This document shows, one piece after another, positions 49,438-59,153 of a DNA stretch of 64,000 nucleotides (its first letter is position 1; each line of letters opens with the position of its first letter). A model generated the notes under the pieces. The model made no database searches. It was not told the DNA's origin and worked only from the letters and a program-made list of their open reading frames with translations. Source of the DNA: Luteococcus sp038433135 (GTDB taxonomy: Bacteria; Actinomycetota; Actinomycetes; Propionibacteriales; Propionibacteriaceae). Position numbers and translations under genes: made by a program. The stretch spans positions 34,431-98,430 of the forward strand of contig NZ_JBCDMV010000007.1 in assembly GCF_038433135.1 (NCBI RefSeq). Reading direction: 5' to 3'.

Positions 49438-50328
49438 TCACAGGGGCGGGTTGAGAGTCTGCGACTCCGCAGCTCGTCGCCGACGCTCCACCATGCCCAG
49501 TCCAATCCCCAGCCGAGCCAGCAATTCCTGCCTCTCCCGCTCGGCCAGCTCCGCCTTGAGAGCGTCCTGTTTGGCGCGACGCCGAACCTCCGCGACGGCG
49601 ATGACCAACGCGATCAGGATCGGCCGGCCATGGTCCAGGGTCCACCAGACCCACTCGGGCACCTCGAATTCCGGGATCAGGTGCCAAGGAATCCAGGCCA
49701 GATCGATGTGGGGCCAGGCAATCTCTGGCAGGTCGATACTGGGCCAGGGGATCTTCGGCCACTCAATGCTGGGCAGATCGACGTCGGGGATCAAGCCGAG
49801 CAGGAAACGGATCACCGGCTCCAGCAACACCTTGACCATCGCCCCGAGCCCGAGCAGCCCGATCAACACCCCGAGCACGGCAACCAACACGTCCAACCCG
49901 GCATAGAGCCGCGGATGTGCTCGTTCCCGTTGGAGCCGACGGTGGGCCTTGGACCCTTCCTCTGGATCCAGATCCACTTCCCGCTCACCCACATACAGGG
50001 TGGCTCGCCGGATGCGCCCGGTGCGGGTCAACCGCACCTCCACCCGGCCATGCTCGTCCGCGTCCTTGGGTGCCAGCGTGACCTCCGTGGCGAAGGTGGC
50101 ATCCCGATGGGCTTGCTCCTCGCCGTCCACCCACAAGCTCAGCCGCGGACGCGGCCCCCGGCTGGACTGCAGCACATAGCGATGCCCGCGCAGCACGATC
50201 AGGTGCCGCTGCACCCCGGATTCGGTCACCCGACGCCCTCCAATCTTGGTTGACGGGGCGTTCCCGTCAGCTGACCACTCTGTCAGGGCACGAGGTTCAG
50301 CGGGGTCGACCACAGGTGGACAATCCAC
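49438..50328 (-). CDS. Membrane protein with Pro-x-Ile-x-Trp/Leu pentapeptide repeats
   Basis: A 296-residue protein I do not recognise. An N-terminal beta-rich domain (about 35-125) includes RHLIVLRGHRYVLQSSRG and VEVRLTRTGRI. Two hydrophobic stretches follow (145-166 and 168-181). Then nine five-residue units at 181-225 follow the pattern Pro-x-Ile-x-(Trp/Leu), e.g. PSIEW, PKIPW, PSIDL, PEIAW, PHIDL. A second membrane helix is at about 236-247, and a charged helical tail follows. The GTG start directly follows the mobA stop, so it is probably co-transcribed; the start is uncertain. Confidence 0.65.
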   Translation of the reverse strand: MDCPPVVDPAEPRALTEWSADGNAPSTKIGGRRVTESGVQRHLIVLRGHRYVLQSSRGPRPRLSLWVDGEEQAHRDATFATEVTLAPKDADEHGRVEVRLTRTGRIRRATLYVGEREVDLDPEEGSKAHRRLQRERAHPRLYAGLDVLVAVLGVLIGLLGLGAMVKVLLEPVIRFLLGLIPDVDLPSIEWPKIPWPSIDLPEIAWPHIDLAWIPWHLIPEFEVPEWVWWTLDHGRPILIALVIAVAEVRRRAKQDALKAELAERERQELLARLGIGLGMVERRRRAAESQTLNPPL

Positions 50329-50913
50329 CTACGACTGCAGGGTGACTCCGGCCCGACTCGCGGCCTGCGGGTCGTCAACGTCGGCCACCAGCTCCTCCTC
50401 CAGCGGCACCAGCTTGGCGTGCAATCCGCTCAGCAGGCGTCGCACACCCTGATCGCGGGCCTCGGATTCCGCGGGGATCGCGGCGCGCAGCGCGGCCAGC
50501 CGGTAGCGAGCGGAGAGGTACTGCGGCCAACACTGCGAGTCCACGGGCACCAGGGCCTCGCAACCGGCCCAGTCATGGCCATCCAGTGCGGCCACCAGGC
50601 CACCGGCACGCGGCAGGTCGCAACAGAGCACCTGAACCGTCTCCGCCCGATTCTCCTCCAGGGCTGCGAGCCCAGCAGCCAGACCCACGCTGGGGCCACC
50701 GCCGGGGGGCTCCTCCCTGGTCAGGATGCAGCCGGGCACGTCGGTCAGCAGCGACGCCAGCTCCGGTGGCCCCACCACCACGATCGGGCTGAAGTTGGCG
50801 CAGGCGTCCACCGCATGGCGCAGCAGGGTCTTGCCGTCCAGCAGCAGGGTGGCCTTGGGCACGCCCATCCGTCGGGACTGCCCGCCGGCCAGCACGATCG
50901 CGGCGCCTGTCAT
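50329..50913 (-). CDS. mobA: Molybdenum cofactor guanylyltransferase
   Basis: Adds GMP to molybdopterin to form the bis-MGD cofactor required by NarG. It has 194 residues. IVLAGGQSRRMGVPKATLLLDG is the GTP-binding loop (a few residues shorter than 20 shown in parts), VVVGPP follows, and CCDLPRAGG holds the metal Asp. TAGTGT ends 6 bases before the ATG. It is divergent from narG, its main client. Confidence 0.93.
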   Translation of the reverse strand: MTGAAIVLAGGQSRRMGVPKATLLLDGKTLLRHAVDACANFSPIVVVGPPELASLLTDVPGCILTREEPPGGGPSVGLAAGLAALEENRAETVQVLCCDLPRAGGLVAALDGHDWAGCEALVPVDSQCWPQYLSARYRLAALRAAIPAESEARDQGVRRLLSGLHAKLVPLEEELVADVDDPQAASRAGVTLQS

Positions 50914-50983
50914 GACACGACACTATCGCTGCGGGTCAACCGGCACGCCGCCGAAAGACGCCTCCACAAGGCATTTTCGTGAT

Positions 50984-51014
50984 GAAATTGTGCCGGATTA
51001 ATTTCCCCGAAATT
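50984..51014. promoter_or_regulatory. GAAATT-box cluster upstream of narG
   Basis: GAAATT (50984-50989), AATTTC (51000-51005) and GAAATT (51009-51014) are three copies of one hexamer. The last two form an inverted repeat with a 3-base spacer and a larger imperfect frame (CGGA and TCCG at the ends). They lie in the 150-base region between mobA and narG. No FNR, Rex or CRP consensus was recognised. Confidence 0.45.
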
Positions 51015-51063
51015 CTCCGAACCAACTACTCATTGTCGTGCCGCGCATGGTTTCATTCTGTGC

Positions 51064-54000
51064 ATGACTGACACTGCGCGCACCGACGGGGCTGCCAGCA
51101 ATGCACTGCTGAAGTTCGGACGCTTCTTCACCAAGTGGGACGAGACCGACGACGGCCGCGCCGTCTTCCGCGAGGGCGGCCGCAAGGGCGACGTCTTCTA
51201 CCGGGACCGGTGGAGCCATGACAAGGTGGTCCGCTCCACCCACGGGGTGAACTGCACCGGCTCGTGCTCGTGGAAGGTGTACGTCAAGGACGGCATCATC
51301 ACCTGGGAGTCGCAGCAGACCGACTACCCCACCACCGGCGCCGACCGCCCGGAGTACGAGCCGCGCGGCTGCCCGCGTGGTGCGGCGTTCAGTTGGTACA
51401 CCTACTCCCCCACCCGGGTGCGTTACCCCTACGCCCGCGCCTCGCTGGTGGAGATGTACCGCGAGGCCCGGCAGCGTCTGGGCGATCCGGTGGAGGCCTT
51501 CCATGAGGTCAGCACCGACCCTGACAAGCGCCGCCGCTACCAGAGCGGCCGCGGCAAGGGTGGTCTGGTGCGGATCAGTTGGGAGGAGGCGCTGGAGATC
51601 AGCGCCGCCAGCTATGTCAACACCATCAAGAACTACGGCCCCGACCGGCTGGTCTCCTTCAGCCCCATCCCCGCGATGAGCCAGGTCAGCCACGCCATCG
51701 GCACCCGCTTCACCCACCTGCTGGGTGGCGCCATGACCTCCTTCTACGACTGGTACGCCGACCTGCCGGTGGCCAGCCCGCAGGTCTTCGGCGACCAGAC
51801 CGACGTCCCCGAATCGGGCGACTGGTGGGATTCCACCTACCTGATGATGTGGGGCTCCAATGTCCCGCTGACCCGCACGCCCGATGCCCACTGGATGGCC
51901 GAGGTGCGCTACCGCGGCACCAAGGTGGTCACCGTCGCCCCCGACTACGCCGACAATGTGAAGTTCGCCGACGAGTGGCTGCCCGCCCAGGCCGGCACCG
52001 ATGCCGCACTGGCGATGAGCATGGGCCACGTCATCCTCAAGGAGAACTACGTCGAGCGGCAGGTGCCCTTCTTCACCGACTACGTGAAGCAGTACACCGA
52101 CCTGACCATGCTGGTTCGGCTGACCGACCACCCCCAGGGCCACGGGCTGACCGCCTCGAAGTTCCTGGTGGCCGCCGACCTGCCCGAGCAGTCCCGGCAG
52201 GCCGACGCCAACTTCAAGACCGTGATCTGGGACAAGGCCACCGGCACCCCCGCAGTGCCGAAGGGCTCGCTGGGTTTCCGGCACAACAAGGACGACGAGG
52301 GCAACTGGAACCTCAAGCTGGACGGGCTGGATCCGGCGCTGTCCATGATGGAGCTCGACGGCCACGAGGACGTCGAGATCGTGCTGCCCTGCTTCGAGGA
52401 TCCGCGCGGTGAGGGCTCGATCATCACCCGCGGCGTACCGACCAAGATCATCAACGGCGAGCGCTACTGCACCGTGCTGGACCTGATGCTGGCCCAGTAC
52501 GGCGTCGGCCGCGAGGGCCTGCCCGGCCGCTGGGCCAACGGCTATGACGACGTCGAATGCCCCTACACCCCGGCCTGGCAGGCGGAGATCACCAGCGTGC
52601 CCGCCGAGGCCTGCATCCGGATCGCCCGCGAATTCGCCAAGAACTCCGAGGAGTCCGAGGGCCGGACCATGATCATCATCGGCGCCGGCATCTGCCACTG
52701 GTACCACGCCGATGTCACCTACCGCGCGATCATGGCGTTGCTGATGCTCACCGGCTGCATCGGTCGCAATGGCGGCGGCTGGGCCCACTACGTCGGCCAG
52801 GAGAAGTGCCGCCCGATGACGGGCTGGTTCAACATGGCCAATGCCCTGGACTGGAGCCGCCCGCCCCGCACCATGATCGGCACCGGTTACTGGTACATGC
52901 ACACTGACCAGTGGCGCACCGACGGTTTCAGCGCCGACGCGATCACCTCCCCGCTGAGCACCGGCAACCTGGACGGGATGCACGCCGCCGACGCGATGGC
53001 CACCGCCAATCGCCTGGGCTGGATGCCCTTCTACCCGCAGTTCGACCGCAACCCGCTGGACCTTGCCGACCAGGCCCAGGCCGCCGTCGACGCCGGTGAG
53101 GCCGCCACGGTGCAGGACTGGATCGTCTGCGAGCTCAAGGAGGGCCGCCTCAAGAGCGCCATCGAGGACGTCGACGCGCCCGAGAACTGGCCCCGCACCC
53201 TGGTGCTGTGGCGCTCCAACCTGTTCGGAAGCTCCGCCAAGGGCGAGGAGTACTTCCTCAAGCACCTGCTGGGCACCCACAACAATGTGATGGAGAACGG
53301 CCACGGCTCCGGCGTCGAACACCGCCCCCGGACGGTGAAGTTCCACGAGGAGGCCCCGCAGGGCAAGCTCGACCTGCTGATCACCAGCGACTTCCGGATG
53401 ACCAGCTCGACGCTGCTCAGCGACATCGTCTTCCCCGCCGCCACCTGGTACGAGAAGTACGACATCTCCACCACCGACATGCACCCCTATGTGCACGCCT
53501 TCACCCCGGCGATCGACCCGCCGTGGGAGGCCGCCAGCGACTTCATCACCTTCCGCCGACTGGCCGAGGCGATCAGCACGCTGGCCAAGAAGCACCTGGG
53601 CGTTCGCAAGGACATCGTCGCCGTCCCGATGCAGCACGACACACCGGGCGAACTCGCGCAGCCCGGCGGCCACGTTCCGGACTGGAAGGACACCGACCTG
53701 CCGGCCGTGCCGGGCAAGAACATGCCCAATCTGATGGTCGTCGAGCGCGACTACACCGCCATCGCCGACAAGCTGTTGTCGGTCGGGCCACTGGCCGACC
53801 GGCTGGGCTTCACCACCAAGGCCGTCACCTTCGACGTGAGCCACGCGGTGGAACGGCTGGCCAAGCTGCACGGTGTCTTCGATTCGGGCCCGGCCGAGGG
53901 CCGCCCGGCAATCGACACCGACGAGCGGATGGCCGAGGCGATCCTGACCTTCTCCGGCACCACCAATGGTGAGCTCGCCACCCAGGGCTTCAAGACCCTG

Positions 54001-54780
54001 GAGAAGCGCACCGGCGTGAAGCTGGCCGACCTCTCCGAGGGCTCGGAGGAGAAGATCATCAGCTATGTGCAGACCCAGCAGGCGCCGCAGCCGGTGATCA
54101 CCTCCCCGGAGTGGTCCGGCTCGGAGACCGGCGGCCGACGCTACGCCGCCTTCACCATCAACACCGAGCGACTGAAGCCCTGGCACACCCTGAGTGGCCG
54201 GATGCACTTCTTCCTGGACCACGACTGGATGATCGACGCCGGTGAGCAGCTGCCGATCTACCGTCCCCCGCTGAACATGGCCCGCGCCTACGGCGAGCCG
54301 GAGATCGGCGCCCGCGGCGAAAAGGCGATCACGCTGCGCTACCTGACGGTGCACAACAAGTGGTCGATCCACTCCGAGTACCAGGACAACCTGTTCATGC
54401 TCTCGCTGGGCCGGGGCGGACCCCAGGCCTGGCTGAGCGTCAACGACGCCGCCGCGATCGACGTCAAGGACAACGAGTGGGTGGAGTGCACCAATGCGAA
54501 CGGCGTCTTCGTCGCCCGCGCGGTGGTCACCCACAAGTTGCCCGACGGCATCGCCTACGTCCAGCATGCCCAGGAGCGCACCATCGACGTTCCCAAGTCG
54601 GAGGCGACCGGCCGTCGGGGCGGCATCCACAACTCCGTCACCCGCATCCTGCTGAAGCCCACCCACCTGATCGGTGGCTACGCACACCAGGCCTATGCGT
54701 TCAACTACGTCGGGCCCACCGGTGTCAACCGAGACATCATCTCCACCATCCGCAAGCGCTCCCAGGAGGTTCAGTACTGA
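51064..54780 (+). CDS. narG: Respiratory nitrate reductase alpha subunit
   Basis: The catalytic subunit of membrane-bound nitrate reductase, facing the cytosol, reducing nitrate to nitrite at bis-MGD. It has 1238 residues. The N-terminal FS0 cluster ligands H60, C64, C68 and C103 are visible in HGVNCTGSC and RGCPRG. TDVPES contains the Mo-ligand Asp, and ASPQVFGDQ precedes it. Length matches family members. The ribosome site is weak. It heads narGHJI, with narK and moeA continuing the overlaps. Confidence 0.97.
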   Translation: MTDTARTDGAASNALLKFGRFFTKWDETDDGRAVFREGGRKGDVFYRDRWSHDKVVRSTHGVNCTGSCSWKVYVKDGIITWESQQTDYPTTGADRPEYEPRGCPRGAAFSWYTYSPTRVRYPYARASLVEMYREARQRLGDPVEAFHEVSTDPDKRRRYQSGRGKGGLVRISWEEALEISAASYVNTIKNYGPDRLVSFSPIPAMSQVSHAIGTRFTHLLGGAMTSFYDWYADLPVASPQVFGDQTDVPESGDWWDSTYLMMWGSNVPLTRTPDAHWMAEVRYRGTKVVTVAPDYADNVKFADEWLPAQAGTDAALAMSMGHVILKENYVERQVPFFTDYVKQYTDLTMLVRLTDHPQGHGLTASKFLVAADLPEQSRQADANFKTVIWDKATGTPAVPKGSLGFRHNKDDEGNWNLKLDGLDPALSMMELDGHEDVEIVLPCFEDPRGEGSIITRGVPTKIINGERYCTVLDLMLAQYGVGREGLPGRWANGYDDVECPYTPAWQAEITSVPAEACIRIAREFAKNSEESEGRTMIIIGAGICHWYHADVTYRAIMALLMLTGCIGRNGGGWAHYVGQEKCRPMTGWFNMANALDWSRPPRTMIGTGYWYMHTDQWRTDGFSADAITSPLSTGNLDGMHAADAMATANRLGWMPFYPQFDRNPLDLADQAQAAVDAGEAATVQDWIVCELKEGRLKSAIEDVDAPENWPRTLVLWRSNLFGSSAKGEEYFLKHLLGTHNNVMENGHGSGVEHRPRTVKFHEEAPQGKLDLLITSDFRMTSSTLLSDIVFPAATWYEKYDISTTDMHPYVHAFTPAIDPPWEAASDFITFRRLAEAISTLAKKHLGVRKDIVAVPMQHDTPGELAQPGGHVPDWKDTDLPAVPGKNMPNLMVVERDYTAIADKLLSVGPLADRLGFTTKAVTFDVSHAVERLAKLHGVFDSGPAEGRPAIDTDERMAEAILTFSGTTNGELATQGFKTLEKRTGVKLADLSEGSEEKIISYVQTQQAPQPVITSPEWSGSETGGRRYAAFTINTERLKPWHTLSGRMHFFLDHDWMIDAGEQLPIYRPPLNMARAYGEPEIGARGEKAITLRYLTVHNKWSIHSEYQDNLFMLSLGRGGPQAWLSVNDAAAIDVKDNEWVECTNANGVFVARAVVTHKLPDGIAYVQHAQERTIDVPKSEATGRRGGIHNSVTRILLKPTHLIGGYAHQAYAFNYVGPTGVNRDIISTIRKRSQEVQY

Positions 54781-56441
54781 TGCGAGTCATGGCACAGGTT
54801 GCGATGGTGATGAACCTCGACAAGTGCATCGGCTGCCACACCTGTTCGGTCACCTGCAAGCAGGCATGGACCAACCGGGCCGGCACCGAGTACGTCTGGT
54901 TCAACAATGTGGAGACCCGCCCCGGGCAGGGCTACCCGCGTCGTTACGAGGATCAGGAGAAGTGGCAGGGCGGCTGGGTTCGCACCCCGTCGGGCGGCCT
55001 CAAGCTCAAGTCCGGCGGCCGTTTCAAGAAGCTCTTGAGCATCTTCGCCTCCCCGGTGCAACCGGGACTGGAGGACTACTACGAGCCGTGGACCTATGAC
55101 TACGAGACGCTCACCAATGCCCCGCTGGGCGACGACTTCCCGGTGGCCCGACCGAAGAGCCTGATCACCGGCAAGGACACCAAGATCACCTATTCGGCCA
55201 ACTGGGACGATGCACTGGGCGGCACCGCCCAGGCCGACGACCCGATCGTGCAGAAGCTGCAGCAGGAGGCCTCGGACAAGATCAAGTTCGAGTACGAGAA
55301 GAGCTTCATGTTCTTCCTTCCGCGGATCTGTGAGCACTGCCTCAACCCGTCCTGCATGGCGTCGTGCCCCTCGGGCGCGATCTACAAGCGCTCCGAGGAC
55401 GGCATCGTGCTGGTGGACCAGGACCGCTGCCGCGGCTGGCGGCAGTGCATCACCGGCTGCCCCTACAAGAAGATCTACTTCAACCACCGCTCGGGCAAGG
55501 CCGAGAAGTGCACCTTCTGCTACCCGCGGCTGGAGGCGGGCATGCCGACGGTCTGCTCCGAGACCTGTGTGGGGCGGCTGCGCTACATCGGCATCATCCT
55601 GTACGACGCGGATGCCGTGACCAAGGCCGCCGCCACCAAGAATGACCAGGACCTCTACCAGGCCCAGCTCGACGTGATGCTGGATCCGCACGACCCGGCG
55701 GTGCTGGCCGAGGCCCGCAGGTCCGGTATCCCCGCCGACTGGATCACCGCAGCCCAGAAGTCCCCGGTCTACGCGCTGATCAAGCACTTCAAGGTGGCGC
55801 TCCCGCTGCACCCGGAATACCGCACCATGCCGATGGTCTGGTACATCCCGCCGCTGTCACCCGTGGTGGACCTGCTGCGTGAGCAGGGCCACGACGCGGA
55901 GGCCGCCGGCAACCTGTTCGGCGCGATCGACGCGCTGCGGATCCCGGTGGAATACCTGGCGGAGCTGTTCACCGCCGGGGACACCCGGATCATCACCGAC
56001 GTGTTGCAGAAGCTCGCCGCGATGCGCTCCTACATGCGCGGCGTGACGCTGCACGATGAACGCGACGCAGAACTGGCCGCCGCCGTGGGGCTCACCCCCA
56101 AGGCGATGGAGCAGATGTACCGGCTGCTGGCGATCGCCAAGTACGACGAGCGCTATGTGATCCCCAAGGCGCACATCGAGCAGGCGCACAACCTGGAGGA
56201 GATGGGCTGCAGCCTGGACTTCGAGGGTGGCCCCGGGATGAACGAGGAGGGCCCCTTCGGCTCCTCCTCCCGTGGCCCGGTGCCGGTGGCGATCGAGACC
56301 TACCAGTCGATCAAGGCGCGGCAGGCGGCCGCGGAGGCCGACGTCGCTCCCCCGCCGCTGATGCCGTCGGCCGACGGCCTGCCGGGCGTCGACCAGAGTG
56401 GCGTCGACTGGTCCCGCGTCGAACAGGAACCGCGTCCATGA
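54780..56441 (+). CDS. narH: Respiratory nitrate reductase beta subunit
   Basis: Electron-transfer subunit with one [3Fe-4S] and three [4Fe-4S] clusters. It has 553 residues. Cluster cysteines are in CIGCHTCSVTC (C16, C19, C22, C26), CEHCLNPSCMASC, CRGWRQCITGC (Trp in the usual Cys position, the [3Fe-4S] site) and CTFC/VCSETC. AGGAGG lies 10 bases before the ATG, which overlaps the narG stop. The long C-terminal part is rich in Pro and Ala. Confidence 0.96.
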   Translation: MRVMAQVAMVMNLDKCIGCHTCSVTCKQAWTNRAGTEYVWFNNVETRPGQGYPRRYEDQEKWQGGWVRTPSGGLKLKSGGRFKKLLSIFASPVQPGLEDYYEPWTYDYETLTNAPLGDDFPVARPKSLITGKDTKITYSANWDDALGGTAQADDPIVQKLQQEASDKIKFEYEKSFMFFLPRICEHCLNPSCMASCPSGAIYKRSEDGIVLVDQDRCRGWRQCITGCPYKKIYFNHRSGKAEKCTFCYPRLEAGMPTVCSETCVGRLRYIGIILYDADAVTKAAATKNDQDLYQAQLDVMLDPHDPAVLAEARRSGIPADWITAAQKSPVYALIKHFKVALPLHPEYRTMPMVWYIPPLSPVVDLLREQGHDAEAAGNLFGAIDALRIPVEYLAELFTAGDTRIITDVLQKLAAMRSYMRGVTLHDERDAELAAAVGLTPKAMEQMYRLLAIAKYDERYVIPKAHIEQAHNLEEMGCSLDFEGGPGMNEEGPFGSSSRGPVPVAIETYQSIKARQAAAEADVAPPPLMPSADGLPGVDQSGVDWSRVEQEPRP

Positions 56442-57187
56442 CCAGCGCGGTCACCAGCCTGGACGCCAGCCAGGTCTGCTACCAGGTCGCCTCGCTGCTG
56501 CTCAGCTATCCCGACGAGGAGTTGCTGCGCCGGTTGCCGGTGCTGCGCGCCGCCATCGCGGAAACCCCCCATGCGGGGGCCTTCGCCGCCACCTTCGACC
56601 ACCTGGAGTCGCAGAGCCTGACCGAGGCTCAGAGCTTCCACGTGCAGGAATTCGACATCTCCCGTCGCCATGCCCTGCACCTGAGCTACTGGACCGACGG
56701 TGACACCCGTCGCCGGGGCGAGGTGCTGGCCGGGATCAAGCAGATCTACCGGGAATCCGGGCTGCTGGTTGATCTTGGTGGGGAGCTGCCGGACCATCTA
56801 CCGCTGGTGCTGGAATTCGCCGCCCTGGGCGACCCGGAGCGCGGCACCGAGCTGCTGACCCGCTACCGCCCCAGTCTGGAGCTGCTGCGGATGCAGCTGG
56901 AGAAGGACGGCCTGCCCCAGGCCGGGATCCTGCAGGCCCTCTGCTCCACCCTGCCGGGACGATCGCCCAGCACCCGAGCCGAGGTGCAGGCGATGGTGGA
57001 CGCCGCGATGCCCGTCGAGAATGTCGGGCTGGAAGGCTACGGCGGTGACTTCCTGGGGATGCCCCAGGTGCCGAAGGCCGAACCCGACCTCGGCACCGTC
57101 CCAACCACGACGGCCGAGCCCGTCGAGGCACCCCGTCCCTCCCTGATCTCCCGTCTCACTGGCCGTTCCAAGGAGAAGAAGCAGTGA
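56438..57187 (+). CDS. narJ: Nitrate reductase assembly chaperone
   Basis: A cytosolic chaperone that holds apo-NarGH and allows cofactor insertion. It has 249 residues, all-helical, with YQVASLLLSYPDEELL and QEFDISRRHALHLSYWTDGDTRRRG characteristic of NarJ/TorD-like proteins. The C-terminal 60 residues are a linker rich in Pro and Ala, longer than in E. coli NarJ. It overlaps narH and narI by 4 bases each. Confidence 0.93.
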   Translation: MTSAVTSLDASQVCYQVASLLLSYPDEELLRRLPVLRAAIAETPHAGAFAATFDHLESQSLTEAQSFHVQEFDISRRHALHLSYWTDGDTRRRGEVLAGIKQIYRESGLLVDLGGELPDHLPLVLEFAALGDPERGTELLTRYRPSLELLRMQLEKDGLPQAGILQALCSTLPGRSPSTRAEVQAMVDAAMPVENVGLEGYGGDFLGMPQVPKAEPDLGTVPTTTAEPVEAPRPSLISRLTGRSKEKKQ

Positions 57188-57945
57188 ACACCTTCCTCTG
57201 GGGCATGCTCCCCTACGCCTGCGCCACACTGTTGATCGGCGGCACCATCTGGCGCTACAAGAACGACCAGTTCGGTTGGACCACCCGCAGCTCCCAGCTG
57301 TACGAGAGCAAGCTGCTCAAGATCGCCTCGCCGCTGTTCCACTTCGGCCTGCTGATGGTGATCGCCGGGCACTTCATGGGCCTGGTGATCCCCAAGTCCT
57401 GGACCGACGCGATCGGTTTCAGCCAGCACAACTACCACCTGCTGGCGATGGGCGGCGGGCTGGTGGCCGCCGCCGCCACCATCATCGGTCTGGTGATGCT
57501 GATCTGGCGTCGCCGCACCACCGGTGAGGTCTTCAACGCCACCACCGTCAACGACAAGGTGATGTACCTCTTCCTGGCCGCCGCGATCATCCTGGGCACC
57601 TGCGCCACGCTCTTCGGCGCGCACGCCCCCGACGGCAGCGAGCACAACTACCGGGAGACCGTCTCACCGTGGTTCCGGTCGCTGTTCACCTTCCAGCCCG
57701 ACGTCGAGGCCATGACCAGGGCGACGCTGGTCTTCCACCTGCACGTGCTGGCCGGACTGCTGCTGTTCGCCATCTGGCCCTTCACCCGGCTGGTGCACGC
57801 CTTCACCGCGCCACTGCACTACCTCTTCCGCCCCTACATCGTCTACCGCAGCCGTGACGGGGTCCCCACACCTTCCAGCCAGGGCACCGGTGCCCGTCGC
57901 GGCTGGGATCCCATTGGTACTCCTGACCGAAAGACCCGCCGATGA
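57184..57945 (+). CDS. narI: Respiratory nitrate reductase gamma subunit (cytochrome b)
   Basis: A five-helix membrane subunit with two b-type hemes that takes electrons from the quinol pool. It has 253 residues. Heme-ligand His residues are in PLFHFGLLMVIAGHFMGL and HLHVLAGLLLFAIWPFTRLVHAF. It starts with GTG overlapping narJ. Its C-terminal tail is followed by a 4-base overlap with narK. Confidence 0.94.
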   Translation: MNTFLWGMLPYACATLLIGGTIWRYKNDQFGWTTRSSQLYESKLLKIASPLFHFGLLMVIAGHFMGLVIPKSWTDAIGFSQHNYHLLAMGGGLVAAAATIIGLVMLIWRRRTTGEVFNATTVNDKVMYLFLAAAIILGTCATLFGAHAPDGSEHNYRETVSPWFRSLFTFQPDVEAMTRATLVFHLHVLAGLLLFAIWPFTRLVHAFTAPLHYLFRPYIVYRSRDGVPTPSSQGTGARRGWDPIGTPDRKTRR

Positions 57946-59153
57946 GCAATCCCGTTTCCCCGTCCACCCGGCCTGCCCTCAAGGGCCAGCTGGGTCAGGT
58001 CATCCTGGCCACCCTGGCCTCGGCCACCGGCTTCTGGGCCTGGATGTCGATCGCCCCGATGCAGAAGACCTATGCCACCTCGATGGGCCTCAAGGAGGGC
58101 CAGATCGCGATGATCCTGGCCACCCCGGTGATCGTCGGCTCGCTGGGTCGGATCCTGGTGGGCGCGTTGACCGACCGGCTGGGTGGCCGCAAGATGTTCA
58201 CCCTCATCCTGCTGCTGACGGCCCCGGCCGTGATCCTGGTCTCCGTGGCCGGGCAGATGAAGAACTACCCGCTGCTGATCGGTGCCGGTTTCTACCTGGG
58301 CATCGCCGGCACCATCTTCGCCGTCGGCATCCCCTTCTCCAGCGCCTGGTATGCCGCCGAGAAGCGCGGCTTCGCCAATGGCGTCTTCGGAATGGGCATG
58401 ATCGGCACCGCCGTGGCGGCTTTCGTCACCCCGCGACTGGTCAAGGCCCTGGGCTATGCCACCGCGCACTATGTGATCGCCGGCATCGTGGTTGCCGTCG
58501 CCGCCCTGGTCTGGTTCACCATGAAGGAGTCCCCCGCCTGGGAGCCGCAGCACCAGCCGCTGGTGCCGAGGATCACCGCGGCGCTGAAGCTGGCCATCAC
58601 CTGGCAGATGTGCTTCCTGTACGCCATCGTCTTCGGCGGCTTCGTGGCCTTCTCCACCTTCCTCACCAAGTACCTCACCACGGTCTACCCGCACCTCGAC
58701 ACGGTGGCCGCGGCCAACCGGATGGGTACCTTCGTGATCGCCGCCGTGCTGGCGCGCCCCTTCGGTGGCGTCCTGGCCGACAAGATCGGCCCCAAGGTTG
58801 TCACCCTGGCCTCGCTGGCCGGCGTCGCCGCGATGGCCTTCATCGCCTCCACCCAGCCCAAGGAGGGCGCCCTGACCGGGCTGACCTTCCTGTTCATGGC
58901 CGCCTGCCTGGGCCTGGGCCAGGGCTCGGTCTTCGGCTGGGTGCCGCGGGTCTCCCCCAAGGACAAGGTGGGGGCCATCTCCGGCACCGTCGCCGCCGCC
59001 GGCGGCCTGGGCGGCTACTTCCCGCCGCTGGTGATGGCCGCCACCTACGACGCCGCCACCCACTCCTACGCCAAGGGGCTGTGGGCGCTGGTGGCCACCG
59101 CGGTGCTGGGCATCGCCTTGGCCTTCGTCCTGAAGGAGAAGCGGGCCGAGTGA
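57942..59153 (+). CDS. narK: Nitrate/nitrite transporter NarK
   Basis: MFS protein importing nitrate (proton symport) and/or exchanging it for nitrite. It has 403 residues and 12 helices. The nitrate signature occurs twice: AGTIFAVGIPFSSAWYAAEKRGFANGVFGMG (helix 5 region, in parts) and GAISGTVAAAGGLGGYFPPL. Type 1 versus type 2 cannot be settled here. Coupling to narI shows it serves the reductase; its stop overlaps the moeA GTG by 4 bases. Confidence 0.94.
   Translation: MSNPVSPSTRPALKGQLGQVILATLASATGFWAWMSIAPMQKTYATSMGLKEGQIAMILATPVIVGSLGRILVGALTDRLGGRKMFTLILLLTAPAVILVSVAGQMKNYPLLIGAGFYLGIAGTIFAVGIPFSSAWYAAEKRGFANGVFGMGMIGTAVAAFVTPRLVKALGYATAHYVIAGIVVAVAALVWFTMKESPAWEPQHQPLVPRITAALKLAITWQMCFLYAIVFGGFVAFSTFLTKYLTTVYPHLDTVAAANRMGTFVIAAVLARPFGGVLADKIGPKVVTLASLAGVAAMAFIASTQPKEGALTGLTFLFMAACLGLGQGSVFGWVPRVSPKDKVGAISGTVAAAGGLGGYFPPLVMAATYDAATHSYAKGLWALVATAVLGIALAFVLKEKRAE

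Noticed and set aside
51027..51033. NarL-type heptamer TACTCAT upstream of narG
   Set aside because: A single degenerate 7-mer has little weight, and it equally fits a -10 box; no NarXL genes are in the window.
50998..54687. 1229-codon open frame antisense to narG
   Set aside because: It is the mirror of a strongly biased GC-rich gene: His/Gly/Gln/Val-rich, no domain, no ribosome site. narG on the other strand has all cluster and cofactor residues.
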